A stretch of 64,000 nt of DNA from an uncultured Peptococcaceae bacterium (lineage in GTDB: Bacteria > Bacillota > Peptococcia > Peptococcales > Peptococcaceae): NCBI GenBank assembly GCA_949743265.1, contig CATJSX010000152.1:40550-104549 (forward strand). Reading direction: 5' to 3'. Made by a program: the position numbers and the translations under genes. Shown in pieces: positions 45,368 through 55,059 of the stretch (positions are counted from its first letter, which is position 1; the number at the start of each line of letters is the position of its first letter). Below the pieces are notes generated by a model that was not told where the DNA came from, did no database searches, and was given only the letters and a program-made list of their open reading frames with translations.

Positions 45368-45395
45368 ACAAAATTTTAAACAAAAGGAGTTTATG

Positions 45396-46031
45396 ATGAT
45401 TTACAAAGGGATTCTTTTTGATTTAGATGGTACGTTAATTGATACTAACGAACTCATCCTGCACACATTTGATTATACTTTTGAGAAAGTATTGCAGCGT
45501 AAAATTCCTAGAGAAGAGTTGGTGAGTACATTTGGCAAACCTTTGGAGGACATTATGAACGCTTATAGCCGAGAACTTGCTCAAGAACTTCTGACAACTT
45601 ATCGCGCTTACAACCAACAAATGCATGATCATTTTGTCACCGTTTTTCCCACTGTACCTCAAACATTGACACAGCTAAAAGCATTAGGTCTGAAGCTAGC
45701 CATCGTTACTTCCAAAAAAAGAGAAATTGCCCAACATGGTTTGGATTTTTGTCAACTGGCTCACTATTTTGATGTTTTTATTACGCCGGAAGATACCAAC
45801 GAGCATAAACCGCATCCGGAACCAGCGCTGAAAGCATTAGACGCGCTTGGTCTTTCTGCCAAAGAAACTATTATGGTTGGCGACAGTCCTTATGACATTA
45901 TTTGTGGTGCGCAAGCCGGCTGCAAAACCGCCGCCGTTACTTATTCTGTTTATGACCGACCATTATTAGCGGCTCACCATCCTGATTTTTGGCTGGATTC
46001 GTTGGCTGATATATTGCCAATTATTACTTAA
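45396..46031 (+). CDS. HAD-family phosphatase (PpaX/Gph-like)
   Basis: This 211-residue protein has HAD motif I FDLDGTL at residues 7-13, motif II IVTSKK, motif III Lys in EHKPHPEP, and motif IV GDSPYDI. The cap and length fit the PpaX/phosphoglycolate phosphatase group; the substrate cannot be read from sequence. Of two adjacent ATGs the second is 6 bases past AGGAG. A PHP phosphatase gene follows 23 bases on. Confidence 0.88.
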   Translation: MIYKGILFDLDGTLIDTNELILHTFDYTFEKVLQRKIPREELVSTFGKPLEDIMNAYSRELAQELLTTYRAYNQQMHDHFVTVFPTVPQTLTQLKALGLKLAIVTSKKREIAQHGLDFCQLAHYFDVFITPEDTNEHKPHPEPALKALDALGLSAKETIMVGDSPYDIICGAQAGCKTAAVTYSVYDRPLLAAHHPDFWLDSLADILPIIT

Positions 46032-46054
46032 TAACTATTTGCGAGGTGTAAATC

Positions 46055-46858
46055 ATGCTGATTGATTATCATATTCATTCCACTTTTTCTAATGATTCTG
46101 TGGCTAAATTAGACGATATTTGCCAAACTGCTATTGAGCGGGGGATAAGCAAAATCGCTATTACCGATCATGTGGATTATAAATATCCCATACAACCGCC
46201 TGACTATGCGCTGGAAGATTTTGAAGACTATTTCGGCACTATTGCTCAATACCAACGACAATATCAAGGCAAGCTGGATATCGCTATCGGCATAGAAATC
46301 GGCTTAGAGGAACATCATTTGGAAACTTATGATAAGCTGCTGAAACAGTATCCTTTTGATTTTGTGATAGCTTCTTTGCATATGATTGATACGATGGAGC
46401 CTCATTTAGGCGTTTATTATGAAGGCAAAACCAAAGAAGAAGCCTTTCGTGTCTATTATGACAAAATCACTTCCTTCGTAGAAAGCTACGACAATTTTGA
46501 TGTGATAGGGCATTTGGATTACGTCAAGCGATATATGCCTTATCCCTCCGAAGAAGGCGACCATTTGCTAGCGCTAGACGCTGTTGACCGTTTATTAAAA
46601 GCGATTATTGCCAAAAGAAAGGGCATTGAAATCAACACTTCTGGTTTTAAACATATTTCTAACGCCAGTATGCCTCATTTTGATATTGTCAAGCGATATC
46701 ATGCTTTAGGCGGACGACGCTTAACTATTGGTACTGATAGTCATGACGCTCGTTTTGTTGGTTATAAAGTCAAAGAAACAGCTGATTTTCTTCGTTCTAT
46801 TGGCATTAAAGAAGTCATGACTTTTCACAACCGGCAGGAAATTACGGTTGCTTTATAA
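46055..46858 (+). CDS. PHP-domain histidinol-phosphatase
   Basis: This 267-residue protein has the metal motifs of the PHP family: DYHIHSTFSND at residues 3-13, ITDHVDY near residue 37, GIEIGLEEHH and ASLHM in the middle, GHLDYVKRY, and a late TIGTDSHD. The HisK/HisJ-type subgroup dephosphorylates histidinol phosphate, but no other his gene is nearby. It is cotranscribed with the HAD phosphatase. Confidence 0.88.
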   Translation: MLIDYHIHSTFSNDSVAKLDDICQTAIERGISKIAITDHVDYKYPIQPPDYALEDFEDYFGTIAQYQRQYQGKLDIAIGIEIGLEEHHLETYDKLLKQYPFDFVIASLHMIDTMEPHLGVYYEGKTKEEAFRVYYDKITSFVESYDNFDVIGHLDYVKRYMPYPSEEGDHLLALDAVDRLLKAIIAKRKGIEINTSGFKHISNASMPHFDIVKRYHALGGRRLTIGTDSHDARFVGYKVKETADFLRSIGIKEVMTFHNRQEITVAL

Positions 46859-46890
46859 AACCATATTCAAGTTAATAAATTTGCAACGCC

Positions 46891-46929
46891 AAAAAGACCG
46901 CCTTAGCAGCCAGCTAAAGCGGTCTTTTT
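46891..46929. terminator. Bidirectional terminator between the PHP gene and nifJ
   Basis: AAAAAGACCGCCTTAGC pairs with GCTAAAGCGGTCTTTTT around a 5-base loop, for converging transcripts. Confidence 0.92.
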
Positions 46930-46935
46930 CGTTTA

Positions 46936-49900
46936 TTATTCTGCCATATGTTTATATTTTTCATATCGCTCAATGCTGTCGGCTTTAGCTTGAGCAAAGA
47001 GCGCTTCGGCTTCTTCAGGGAATAATTTTGCCAAAGAAGTATAACGTACTTCTGTTTTGATGAAATTCATAAAACCGTCGCTGTTGGGTTCTTTGGAATC
47101 CAAAATAAATGGATTTTTGCCCTCTGCTTTTAAAAGTGGATTATAGCGCCACAAATGCCAATAGCCAACTTCAACGGCTTTTTTCATCTGCTGCATAGAG
47201 CCGCCCAAACCGCCTTTAATGCCATGATTGATACAAGTTGCATAAGCAATAATCAATGATGGTCCCGGATAGGCTTCCGCTTCGGTAATAGCTTTGATGG
47301 CTTGATTCATGTTGGCGCCTAAAGCGATCTGTGCAACGTAAACATTGCCATAAGTAGACGCCATTATGCCCAAATCCTTTTTCTTTGATTTTTTACCGCT
47401 GGCAGCAAATTTAGCAATAGCCGCTGTCGGCGTTGATTTTGATGCTTGACCGCCGGTATTGGAATAAACTTCCGTATCAAAAACAAAAACGTTGATGTCT
47501 TCACCGGAAGCTAATACATGATCCAAACCGCCATAGCCAATATCATACGCCCAACCATCACCGCCGAAAATCCATTGCGAACGCTTAACCAAATGGTCTT
47601 TTAGCTGGGCAATTTCAGATAGAATAAGATCAGTGGTTTTATCTAAATAAGGCATTATTATATCGGCGGCTTTTTGAGTTGCTTCAACATTTTCGCGATT
47701 AGCCAGCCACAATTCAAAAGCTGCCTTTAAAGAATCATCCAGTTTTTTATCAAGCGCTTCTGTCATCAAAAGTGCAATACGTTCTTTGATTTGCTTGTTA
47801 GCCATCAACATACCGTAACCAAATTCAGCGTTATTTTCGAATAAAGAATTAGCCCACGCCGGTCCTTTGCCTTTGCTGTTTTTTGTATAGGGAATACTGG
47901 GCGCTGAGCCACCCCAAATAGAAGAACAACCTGTGGCATTGGCGATCAACATTCTTTCGCCGAACAACTGGGTCAACAATTTAGCATAAGGCGTTTCTCC
48001 ACAGCCTGCGCAAGCACCGGAGAATTCCAATAGCGGTTCTTTGAACTGCGAACCTTTAACAGTAGTTGTATTGGTCAATTCAGCTTTATTGGTTACTTTA
48101 TGCGTCATATAAGACCAGTTGCGGCGATCGTTTTCTACAGCTTGTTCCACTGTCGTCAAAACCAACGCTTTTTCTTTGGCCGGACAAATGTTCACACAAC
48201 TGCCACAGCCGGTACAATCCATCGGGCTAACTTGCATTCTAAACTGCAAACCTTCAAATTCTTTGCCGTTGGCTTTGATGGTAGCCATGCCTTCTGGTTT
48301 ATTGGCCGCTTCTTCTTCATTTAATAAGAACGGACGAATGCAGGCATGAGGACAAACGTAAGAACATTGATTACACTGAATACAGTTTTCTGGAATCCAT
48401 TGCGGAACGTCGATAGCAATCATGCGTTTTTCGTATTTTGACGTGCCTAACGGAAATACCCCGTCTTCCCTGCCGACAAAACTGCTGACAGGCAATTTAT
48501 CGCCTTGTTGTGCATTCATCGGCATAACAACATTTTTGATAAATTCCGGCTGAGCGGAACATCCGCTTTTTGGCGCAGTTTCATCCTTGGCGTCAGCCCA
48601 CCATGCAGGCACATCGACTTTAAGCAAAACTTCACTGGCTTTATCGACTGCTTGATAATTCATATTGACAATAGCATCGCCTTTTTTGCCGTAAGTCTTT
48701 TTGATAGCGATTTTAAGATAATCAACTGCTTGGTCATAAGGAATAACATTGGTTAATTTAAAGAAAGCCGATTGCATAACCATGTTGATGCGACCGCCTA
48801 AGCCGACTTCGCTGGCAACTTTCACGGCATCAATGGTATAAAAATCAATATGATTTTGAGCAATATATCGTTTCATAGCAGCGGGAAGTTTTTCATCCAA
48901 TTCTTCTCCGCTCCAAGAACAATTCAAAAGAAAAATTCCATTAGGTTTTAATCCTTCTAATACATCATATTGGTTAATGTAACTGCTTTTATGACAAGCT
49001 ATATAATCCGCTTGATCAATCAGATAAGTTGCTCGGATAGGCGAATTGCCAAAACGCAAATGAGAAATAGTGACACCGCCAGATTTTTTGGAATCATAAG
49101 CGAAATAACCTTGTGCAAACATATCCGTGTTATCGCCAATAATTTTAATAGCGTCTTTATTGGCGCCAACCGTACCATCCGAACCATAACCCCAGAATTT
49201 GCAAGCAATGGTATCTACTTCGCTGGTCACTACTGGTGCGCCGACCGGCAAACTGTGGAAAGTCACATCATCGACAATGCCAACAGTAAAGCCTGTTTTT
49301 GGCGTATCGGATTGTAAATTTTCAAAGACAGCAATAAGCTGTGCCGGCGTGACGTCTTTGGAACCTAAGCCATAACGACCGCCAATAATCATCGGTCTTT
49401 CTTGTGCGTCATAAAAAACATTACGTACGTCTTCATAAAGCGGTTCGCCAACAGCGCCCGGCTCTTTCGTTCTGTCCAAAACAGCGATACGTTTCACACT
49501 CTTAGGCATAACGCTCAAGAAATGTTCCGCTGAGAACGGTCTATATAAATGAACTTTCAAAACGCCCACTTTCTGACCTTGTTTATTTAAGTAGTCCACT
49601 ACTTCTTCCAAAGCTTCACAAACGGAACCCATAGCGACAACGACCATTTGAGCGTCATCAGCACCATAATAATTAAAGGGCTGATAATCGCGACCAGTAG
49701 CTTCGGAAATAGCTTTCATATATTCGCAAACAATCGGTACAACTTGTGTATGATATTGATTAGCCGCTTCTCTGGCTTGGAAGAAAATATCGGGATTTTG
49801 CGCTGTTCCTTTTAAAGCAGGACGCTCTGGACTTAACGCGCGGTTTCTAAAACGATTTAAAGCGTCTTTATCCACCAAATCTTTTAACAGCGTTTCGTCT

Positions 49901-50460
49901 AAAACTTCAATCTTTTGGATTTCATGACTTGTGCGGAATCCGTCAAAAAAATGAATAAACGGCACGCTGGATTTTATAGTGGCCAAATGAGCTACTGCCG
50001 CCATATCCATTGCTTCTTGTACGCTGCTTGAAGCCAGCATGGCAAATCCTGTTTGGCGGCATGCCATAACGTCGGAATGATCGCCAAAAATTGATAGCGC
50101 ATGCGTAGCCACTGTTCTGGCGCTGACATGAAAAACTGTTGGCAATAATTCGCCAGCGATTTTATACATAGTCGGCAACATCAATAACAGCCCTTGTGAA
50201 GCGGTATATGTCGTCGTTAAGGCACCTGCCGAAAGTGAGCCGTGAATGGTACCGGCAGCTCCACCTTCTGATTGCAGTTCTACAATACGCACCTGTTGAT
50301 CAAATAGATTTTTTTTCCCTTGCGCGCTCCATTCGTCTACCAATTCTGCCATCGTTGACGAAGGGGTTATGGGATAAATTGCGGCGACATCAGTAAAGGC
50401 ATAAGATACGTATGCTGCTGCCTGATTGCCGTCCATTGTTTTCATTGTTTTACTACTCAT
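46936..50460 (-). CDS. nifJ: Pyruvate:ferredoxin (flavodoxin) oxidoreductase
   Basis: This 1174-residue single-chain enzyme oxidises pyruvate to acetyl-CoA and CO2 with reduction of ferredoxin, the central step of anaerobic metabolism. The substrate domain has YPITPSSTMAELVDEW; two 4Fe-4S motifs follow (CIQCNQCSYVCPHAC and CTGCGSCVNICPAKE, near 690 and 745); the TPP domain has SGACAGCGETPYAKLL and GDGWAYDIGYGG. The ATG after GGGGGAGAATT is chosen over one 15 codons upstream that lacks a ribosome binding site. It is monocistronic. Confidence 0.97.
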   Translation of the reverse strand: MSSKTMKTMDGNQAAAYVSYAFTDVAAIYPITPSSTMAELVDEWSAQGKKNLFDQQVRIVELQSEGGAAGTIHGSLSAGALTTTYTASQGLLLMLPTMYKIAGELLPTVFHVSARTVATHALSIFGDHSDVMACRQTGFAMLASSSVQEAMDMAAVAHLATIKSSVPFIHFFDGFRTSHEIQKIEVLDETLLKDLVDKDALNRFRNRALSPERPALKGTAQNPDIFFQAREAANQYHTQVVPIVCEYMKAISEATGRDYQPFNYYGADDAQMVVVAMGSVCEALEEVVDYLNKQGQKVGVLKVHLYRPFSAEHFLSVMPKSVKRIAVLDRTKEPGAVGEPLYEDVRNVFYDAQERPMIIGGRYGLGSKDVTPAQLIAVFENLQSDTPKTGFTVGIVDDVTFHSLPVGAPVVTSEVDTIACKFWGYGSDGTVGANKDAIKIIGDNTDMFAQGYFAYDSKKSGGVTISHLRFGNSPIRATYLIDQADYIACHKSSYINQYDVLEGLKPNGIFLLNCSWSGEELDEKLPAAMKRYIAQNHIDFYTIDAVKVASEVGLGGRINMVMQSAFFKLTNVIPYDQAVDYLKIAIKKTYGKKGDAIVNMNYQAVDKASEVLLKVDVPAWWADAKDETAPKSGCSAQPEFIKNVVMPMNAQQGDKLPVSSFVGREDGVFPLGTSKYEKRMIAIDVPQWIPENCIQCNQCSYVCPHACIRPFLLNEEEAANKPEGMATIKANGKEFEGLQFRMQVSPMDCTGCGSCVNICPAKEKALVLTTVEQAVENDRRNWSYMTHKVTNKAELTNTTTVKGSQFKEPLLEFSGACAGCGETPYAKLLTQLFGERMLIANATGCSSIWGGSAPSIPYTKNSKGKGPAWANSLFENNAEFGYGMLMANKQIKERIALLMTEALDKKLDDSLKAAFELWLANRENVEATQKAADIIMPYLDKTTDLILSEIAQLKDHLVKRSQWIFGGDGWAYDIGYGGLDHVLASGEDINVFVFDTEVYSNTGGQASKSTPTAAIAKFAASGKKSKKKDLGIMASTYGNVYVAQIALGANMNQAIKAITEAEAYPGPSLIIAYATCINHGIKGGLGGSMQQMKKAVEVGYWHLWRYNPLLKAEGKNPFILDSKEPNSDGFMNFIKTEVRYTSLAKLFPEEAEALFAQAKADSIERYEKYKHMAE

Positions 50461-50885
50461 AATTCTCCCCCTAACTACTGAATAAAAAATCGTTTTGGTT
50501 TTCACCCAAACAATAAACTACCTACTTAAAGTACTTACCACAAACTTCAGGACAAAAATACATTTTTTTCTACTCACATAAAACATTTTCGTAATTTTAA
50601 TGATCATTATACTTATATTTTCACAAAATCATCTTTTTTATCATATCACAATCACCAAAAGCCAACAAGCATTTTTTTCTCTATACCGCCATTTTCCACT
50701 GCGCTTTCATTTATTGTATTATCATTTGACTAAGCCTTTATTGTCGCATAGCGTTTCTTGATTTTTATCGTTAACTAAGCTATAACGAAAATACAGAAAA
50801 CGCCTTGCCTATTATTGGAAAATGATGTAAAATAACATTGCTCACCGCACGATTAGCGGCAAAACTTAATTTAGGAGGTTTGGTT
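50461..50885. promoter_or_regulatory. Divergent spacer between nifJ and uppP
   Basis: This AT-rich 425-bp spacer holds a likely uppP promoter, TTGCCT (50805-50810) with a 17-base spacer and TAAAAT (50828-50833). I see no clear Rex box and no open frame of note. Confidence 0.45.
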
Positions 50886-51704
50886 ATGGAAATATTAGAG
50901 TTTCTCAAAGTCATTATCCTAGGTATTGTCCAAGGAATTACCGAATGGCTGCCCATCAGCAGCACTGGACATATGATTTTGTTCGATGAATTGATCAAAT
51001 TAAAACAGTCCGCTATTTTTATCAATACATTTTTAGTGGTTATTCAATTCGGTTCCATTTTAGCCGTTATTTTTTTGTATTTCAAAAAACTCAATCCGTT
51101 TGATGCTCGCAAAACGCGCAGCGACAAACAAGAAACGCTTAGTTTATGGGGTAAAGTTATTTTAGCCTTAATCCCTTCCGGCATTATTGGCGTACTATTC
51201 GACGATATTATAGAGGCTAAATTCTTTAACGCTACCAATGTTGCCCTTATGCTTATTCTATATGGTATCATTTTTATCGTCATTGAAAGCAATCCTCGCA
51301 TGCCGCATATTGATAATTTTCTTGAACTGAGTTACAAAACAGCTTTTTTGATTGGCTGTTTTCAAATTTTAGCGCTAATTCCCGGCACTTCTCGTTCCGG
51401 AGCAACGATTATTGGCGCTGTACTTTTAGGTACTTCCCGTTACGTTGCAGCCGAATTTTCTTTTTTTCTTGCAATACCTACAATGTTGGGAGCAACGGCA
51501 TTAAAATTAGTCAAAGCAGGCTTTGCATTTACCACTACAGAATGGTTGCTGCTTTTAGCTGGCTCCATCACCGCTTTCTTAGTATCAATTTTTGCCATCA
51601 AATTTTTGCTAAGTTACATTCAAAAACACAACTTTAAAGTTTTCGGCTATTATCGTATTATATTAGGTCTTATCGTACTAGGCTATTTTTATTGTTTCGT
51701 TTAA
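50886..51704 (+). CDS. uppP: Undecaprenyl-diphosphatase UppP (BacA)
   Basis: This 272-residue membrane enzyme recycles the C55 lipid carrier for the cell wall. The catalytic motifs are ITEWLPISSTGHMIL (residues about 19-33) and PGTSRSGATIIGAVLLG (about 170-186). AGGAGG lies 7 bases before the ATG. It is a lone plus-strand gene among minus-strand neighbours. Confidence 0.97.
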   Translation: MEILEFLKVIILGIVQGITEWLPISSTGHMILFDELIKLKQSAIFINTFLVVIQFGSILAVIFLYFKKLNPFDARKTRSDKQETLSLWGKVILALIPSGIIGVLFDDIIEAKFFNATNVALMLILYGIIFIVIESNPRMPHIDNFLELSYKTAFLIGCFQILALIPGTSRSGATIIGAVLLGTSRYVAAEFSFFLAIPTMLGATALKLVKAGFAFTTTEWLLLLAGSITAFLVSIFAIKFLLSYIQKHNFKVFGYYRIILGLIVLGYFYCFV

Positions 51705-51740
51705 TCCAGAAAATGTTTTATTATCTTTAAAAAATAATAA

Positions 51741-51797
51741 AATTGCCAACAAAAAAGAGCTATGCTATATAAGCACAGCTCTTTTTTGTTGGCAATT
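51741..51797. terminator. Bidirectional terminator after uppP
   Basis: Arms 51741-51761 and 51777-51797 (AATTGCCAACAAAAAAGAGC and its complement) form a perfect long stem with internal A and T runs, between uppP and the DUF3794 gene. Confidence 0.93.
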
Positions 51798-53001
51798 AAA
51801 CTATTGGCAAATCATTTTCCATTGTTTGTTCTTCTTCAATTGCTTGATCCATTGGCGTTGATTTTGGCGCAAAAGCAATATTGCGGCTGCATTTTGGTGT
51901 GCGAACGCCACAATCAAGATTACGCATATATTTAAGTAGATTATCTCGCCGTGAGGGACGACCTTTCGTATGCGGACGGCTGTTTTTAGTAGGCGCTGAC
52001 AAAGCAGCCGGTTCAGCCACCGAATTTTCCGTTGGGATATCTTCTGCTGTTGAAGCGACATCAGGCGCTTTTGGTTCAATCCGGCAATCTTCAGCTGATT
52101 CCATAGCAGTCATTGGCGATTGACTGTCAACAGCTGCGGTCATTGTTTCTGCCGAAATGACTGGTGGCGTATCAATGATTTCTTCTTTTGCAGCAATATT
52201 ATTGAACGACGTTCTAACCGTACAATTGCTATTGATGGCGATTTCCTTGTTGTCAATCAAATGGGTTGTCATCGAAAAATAGCCCGCATTCAACGCAGCA
52301 TCTTCTGCTAATTGTGTTTCAGTACGCATATTGGCTTCATAATTTTGAGCAGTTTGATAAAACATGACTTTTTCACCAGCAGTTTGATTAGCAGCATAAA
52401 GCAGGCTGATAGTTTGCACACCGTTAATTTTAAGCTCATCGTCACTACGTGCATAATCATCTATCGTGTAAGTTACTTGCGAAGCGAGCAGCTGCTCCAT
52501 AGGCGGCCATTCCGGCGGCAATGTAATTTTTTGCTGCAGCTGAAAATCGCCAATAACGGCTTCACTGCCACGAAGCAGACGACTGCCGTTAGGTACAGAT
52601 AAGACAATCTCCAACAACAAATTATTGAATCCCACTGCTTGAGCATCAGCGTAAACGGCTTGTGGTCGGTTGCTAACTTCTGCTGTGCCGCGATAATCGC
52701 CAGCAAAAGGTACAGCAAAGCTCAGTTCGGCAATTTCTCCTTCATTAGTTTCATATTCTACATTCAAATCAACCTGCCCAGAAATTTCCGCACTCCCTGC
52801 TCGAGAACGCGTCATCGCTTTAGCGATATTCTGTACGGATACTTTCTCTAAAGACATAATATCTGGCAATCCCCGTGAAAGTCTGACCATTGATTTACAA
52901 ATAATAAATGTACAATTATCATCGCTCATAGCCGCAACATCATTCCACAGAAAACTGATACTTTCTTTTACTTCAGGCTTTTCCAAAACCAGCACCTCCA
53001 T
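51796..53001 (-). CDS. DUF3794 (SPOCS)-like protein
   Basis: This is a protein of about 401 residues. Two beta-rich segments, ISGQVDLNVEYETNEGEIAE and ELKINGVQTISLLYAAN, have the DUF3794/SPOCS pattern found in spore-coat morphogenetic proteins of Clostridia. The C-terminal third is low-complexity, Ala/Glu/Pro-rich and ends without a LysM domain. The ribosome binding site (AAGTGGA) is weak, and the start at MEVLVLEKPE is uncertain because a longer frame reaches 53067. Family placement is moderate. Confidence 0.7.
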   Translation of the reverse strand: MEVLVLEKPEVKESISFLWNDVAAMSDDNCTFIICKSMVRLSRGLPDIMSLEKVSVQNIAKAMTRSRAGSAEISGQVDLNVEYETNEGEIAELSFAVPFAGDYRGTAEVSNRPQAVYADAQAVGFNNLLLEIVLSVPNGSRLLRGSEAVIGDFQLQQKITLPPEWPPMEQLLASQVTYTIDDYARSDDELKINGVQTISLLYAANQTAGEKVMFYQTAQNYEANMRTETQLAEDAALNAGYFSMTTHLIDNKEIAINSNCTVRTSFNNIAAKEEIIDTPPVISAETMTAAVDSQSPMTAMESAEDCRIEPKAPDVASTAEDIPTENSVAEPAALSAPTKNSRPHTKGRPSRRDNLLKYMRNLDCGVRTPKCSRNIAFAPKSTPMDQAIEEEQTMENDLPIV

Positions 53002-53114
53002 ATTATCCACTTGGTTTAGTATATGCACCGAAGCAATTATTAGACCAATAGGCCATAAGCGCAGCACCGTTTACCCCATTCTTGAATAATATGGTTGGCA
53101 TAACTTGAAAATAT

Positions 53115-53978
53115 TTACGTCATCAACAAACCATAAAGCAAATCTTTATCGCTGATAATTACTTGACTGACACCCAGTACAGTCATCGCTTGAGTAAGAA
53201 TAGACGCACCATAAGGAATAATATCAGCGCGTTTCTTCATCAAGCCTATAATATTTTCCCGCTCCTCTAAAGACATTGCTGCTAATCGCTGCGCCCATTG
53301 CTGCACAATTGCCAACGATAAAACGCAGCCGTGAACTTTATTGCTGTCATAAACCGTCAATTGTTGTTCCATTGCAGCCAAAGAGGTAGCTGTACCGCCA
53401 ACAGCGAGAAGAATTAAATCTTCTGGCAACGGTTTTTTGAGCAACTGGGACAAAATCGTATTTATTTTTGAAGATAAATCTGGATTTTCCTGCAAACGGA
53501 CAGCGCCTATATTGACGCTGGCACAATTTAAACCGTCAGCAGCTACATAAACCAATTCCGTACTACCGCCGCCAATATCCAAAACTGCTAAATTACCCTG
53601 CAAATGTAAAAAATCGCCTATAGCGCCATAATAACTCATAGCAGCTTCTGTTTCACCAGCAAGAATTTCCAGCTGCAAACCGGTATGTTGTTGAATAGCG
53701 GCAGAAACTTCATCTTTATTTTGAGCGTCACGAACAGCGCTAGTTGCTGTAATGCGAATGGACTCCGCTTGCAGCTGATAAGCTATACGAACAAATTCGC
53801 CGACTTTTTGAACGCTTCGGGCTAAAGGTACCTGTCCAATCTTTTTTGATTTATCCACCCCTTCGCCAATGCGCGTGATAGCAATATCAGTTTTACAAGG
53901 AATAATAGCATTTTTGTCGCAATCAGCAATCAATAAACGAACACTATTAGTACCGATGTCAATGATGGCTTTACGCAT
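53115..53978 (-). CDS. Ppx/GppA family phosphatase (exopolyphosphatase-like)
   Basis: This 287-residue protein is of the short Ppx/GppA type with only the ASKHA ATPase-like core. Visible motifs are IDIGTNSVRLLIAD at the start, ITATSAVRDAQN, AGETEAAMSYYGA, LDIGGGSTELVY and AVGGTATSLAAM. It hydrolyses polyphosphate or pppGpp. It lies downstream of the yabP-divIC-S1 block, beyond a terminator, as it often does in Clostridia. Confidence 0.93.
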   Translation of the reverse strand: MRKAIIDIGTNSVRLLIADCDKNAIIPCKTDIAITRIGEGVDKSKKIGQVPLARSVQKVGEFVRIAYQLQAESIRITATSAVRDAQNKDEVSAAIQQHTGLQLEILAGETEAAMSYYGAIGDFLHLQGNLAVLDIGGGSTELVYVAADGLNCASVNIGAVRLQENPDLSSKINTILSQLLKKPLPEDLILLAVGGTATSLAAMEQQLTVYDSNKVHGCVLSLAIVQQWAQRLAAMSLEERENIIGLMKKRADIIPYGASILTQAMTVLGVSQVIISDKDLLYGLLMT

Positions 53979-54006
53979 GATTTTTTCCCCCTAAAAATAG
54001 TCAAAT

Positions 54007-54038
54007 AAAAAAGCACCCGCTGCATACGAGGTGCCTTT
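54007..54038 (-). terminator. Terminator after the S1-domain gene
   Basis: On the minus strand AAAGGCACC pairs with GGTGCTTTT and a T run follows, between the S1 gene and ppx. Confidence 0.75.
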
Positions 54039-54051
54039 AGACAAATTTCGT

Positions 54052-54408
54052 TTAATATCTGCTGCCACTTTTGCGTTTTGAATTGATGTTTTTATTCAGA
54101 GAAGCTAATTTCTCATCGCTGTCTTTCATAAAACGAGCTAGCCTGTCTTCAAAATTGATGGTTGGTTTTGGCTTCTCTTTAGCCTGACGGATCGAAAGAC
54201 CTATTTTGCCATTATTATCAACGTTAATGACTTTGACTTTAACAGTGTCTTTCTCCTTCAAAAAATCGTTGACATCTTTGACATAAGTATCAGCGACTTC
54301 TGAAATGTGAACCAAACCGGTTTCCCCTGTTGTTAATTCAATAAATGCGCCAAATTTTGTAATACCTGTAACGGTACCTTCTAAGATTTGCCCTTTGCTG
54401 ATGGACAT
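54052..54408 (-). CDS. S1 RNA-binding-domain protein (YabR-like)
   Basis: This 118-residue protein has one S1 domain at residues about 4-75 (GQILEGTVTGITKFGAFIEL, then GLVHISEVADTYV and GKIGLSIRQAKEKP) and a basic tail rich in Lys, Arg and Asn. It resembles YabR, which lies after divIC in many spore formers. The GGAGG is 12 bases from the ATG, longer than usual; a TTG three codons upstream is only 3 bases away, so the ATG is kept because it matches family starts. Confidence 0.88.
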   Translation of the reverse strand: MSISKGQILEGTVTGITKFGAFIELTTGETGLVHISEVADTYVKDVNDFLKEKDTVKVKVINVDNNGKIGLSIRQAKEKPKPTINFEDRLARFMKDSDEKLASLNKNINSKRKSGSRY

Positions 54409-54597
54409 GCGAATCAAATTCCTCCCCAAAATATGATAAAAACAAATCGTACGCTTGGCAGCTTTTCGCTTAAAAAGCACCCTGCGGAAATAAAAAAATA
54501 ATGACTTCTCTTATTATATACTTGTAAAGAAAAAATTGCAAGAATTATAACGATAATTTTTAAGCGTTTTCGGCAAAAATTTTACTATTTCTCCTGC

Positions 54598-54987
54598 TTA
54601 GTCAGCACTTTTTGCTCGTAAAACGACAATTTCATCGGGCTTAATTAAACCTAATTTTTCTCGAGCCACTTTTTCGATAGCCGGCTCAGTACTCATATAA
54701 CGGATTTTTTCTTTTAGCTCATCTTGTTCATTCTGAGCGGCAACGATGCGGTCATTAACTTCCGCTTGCTTTTGCTTGAGATCAACAATGGAAAAAAATC
54801 CACTGATTAAATGAATCATACAATACAAGGCAAAAACGAAAACACAAATTTTTGCCCAACGAATTTTCGGACCTTTTTTAACGGGTCGTGAAACTTTAGG
54901 GCGAACTGATGCTTTCAAATTTTGAGCGGCGTTATAATTAGTCCGCATCGTTTGGCGCGGTCGGTTTCTGCTTTGGTTTTGCGGCAT
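54598..54987 (-). CDS. divIC: Septum formation initiator DivIC/FtsB family
   Basis: This 129-residue protein has a basic cytoplasmic N terminus (about 1-48), one membrane helix (ICVFVFALYCMIHLISGFF) and a coiled coil (VDLKQKQAEVNDRIVAAQNE) ending in the family motif VAREKLGLIKPDE. It joins FtsL and FtsQ/DivIB at the division septum. GAGGAGAG precedes the ATG. It lies between yabQ and the S1 gene in the typical order. Confidence 0.92.
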   Translation of the reverse strand: MPQNQSRNRPRQTMRTNYNAAQNLKASVRPKVSRPVKKGPKIRWAKICVFVFALYCMIHLISGFFSIVDLKQKQAEVNDRIVAAQNEQDELKEKIRYMSTEPAIEKVAREKLGLIKPDEIVVLRAKSAD

Positions 54988-55059
54988 GACTATTCTCTCC
55001 TCGCGAAAATAGAAAGTTTTATTCATTATACGCTATTGATTCCAAAAAAACCAGTGTTA

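Noticed and set aside
45261..45395. Longer N terminus for the HAD phosphatase
   Set aside because: The extra 44 or so codons run through the terminator hairpin and lack a ribosome binding site; the family starts at the chosen ATG.
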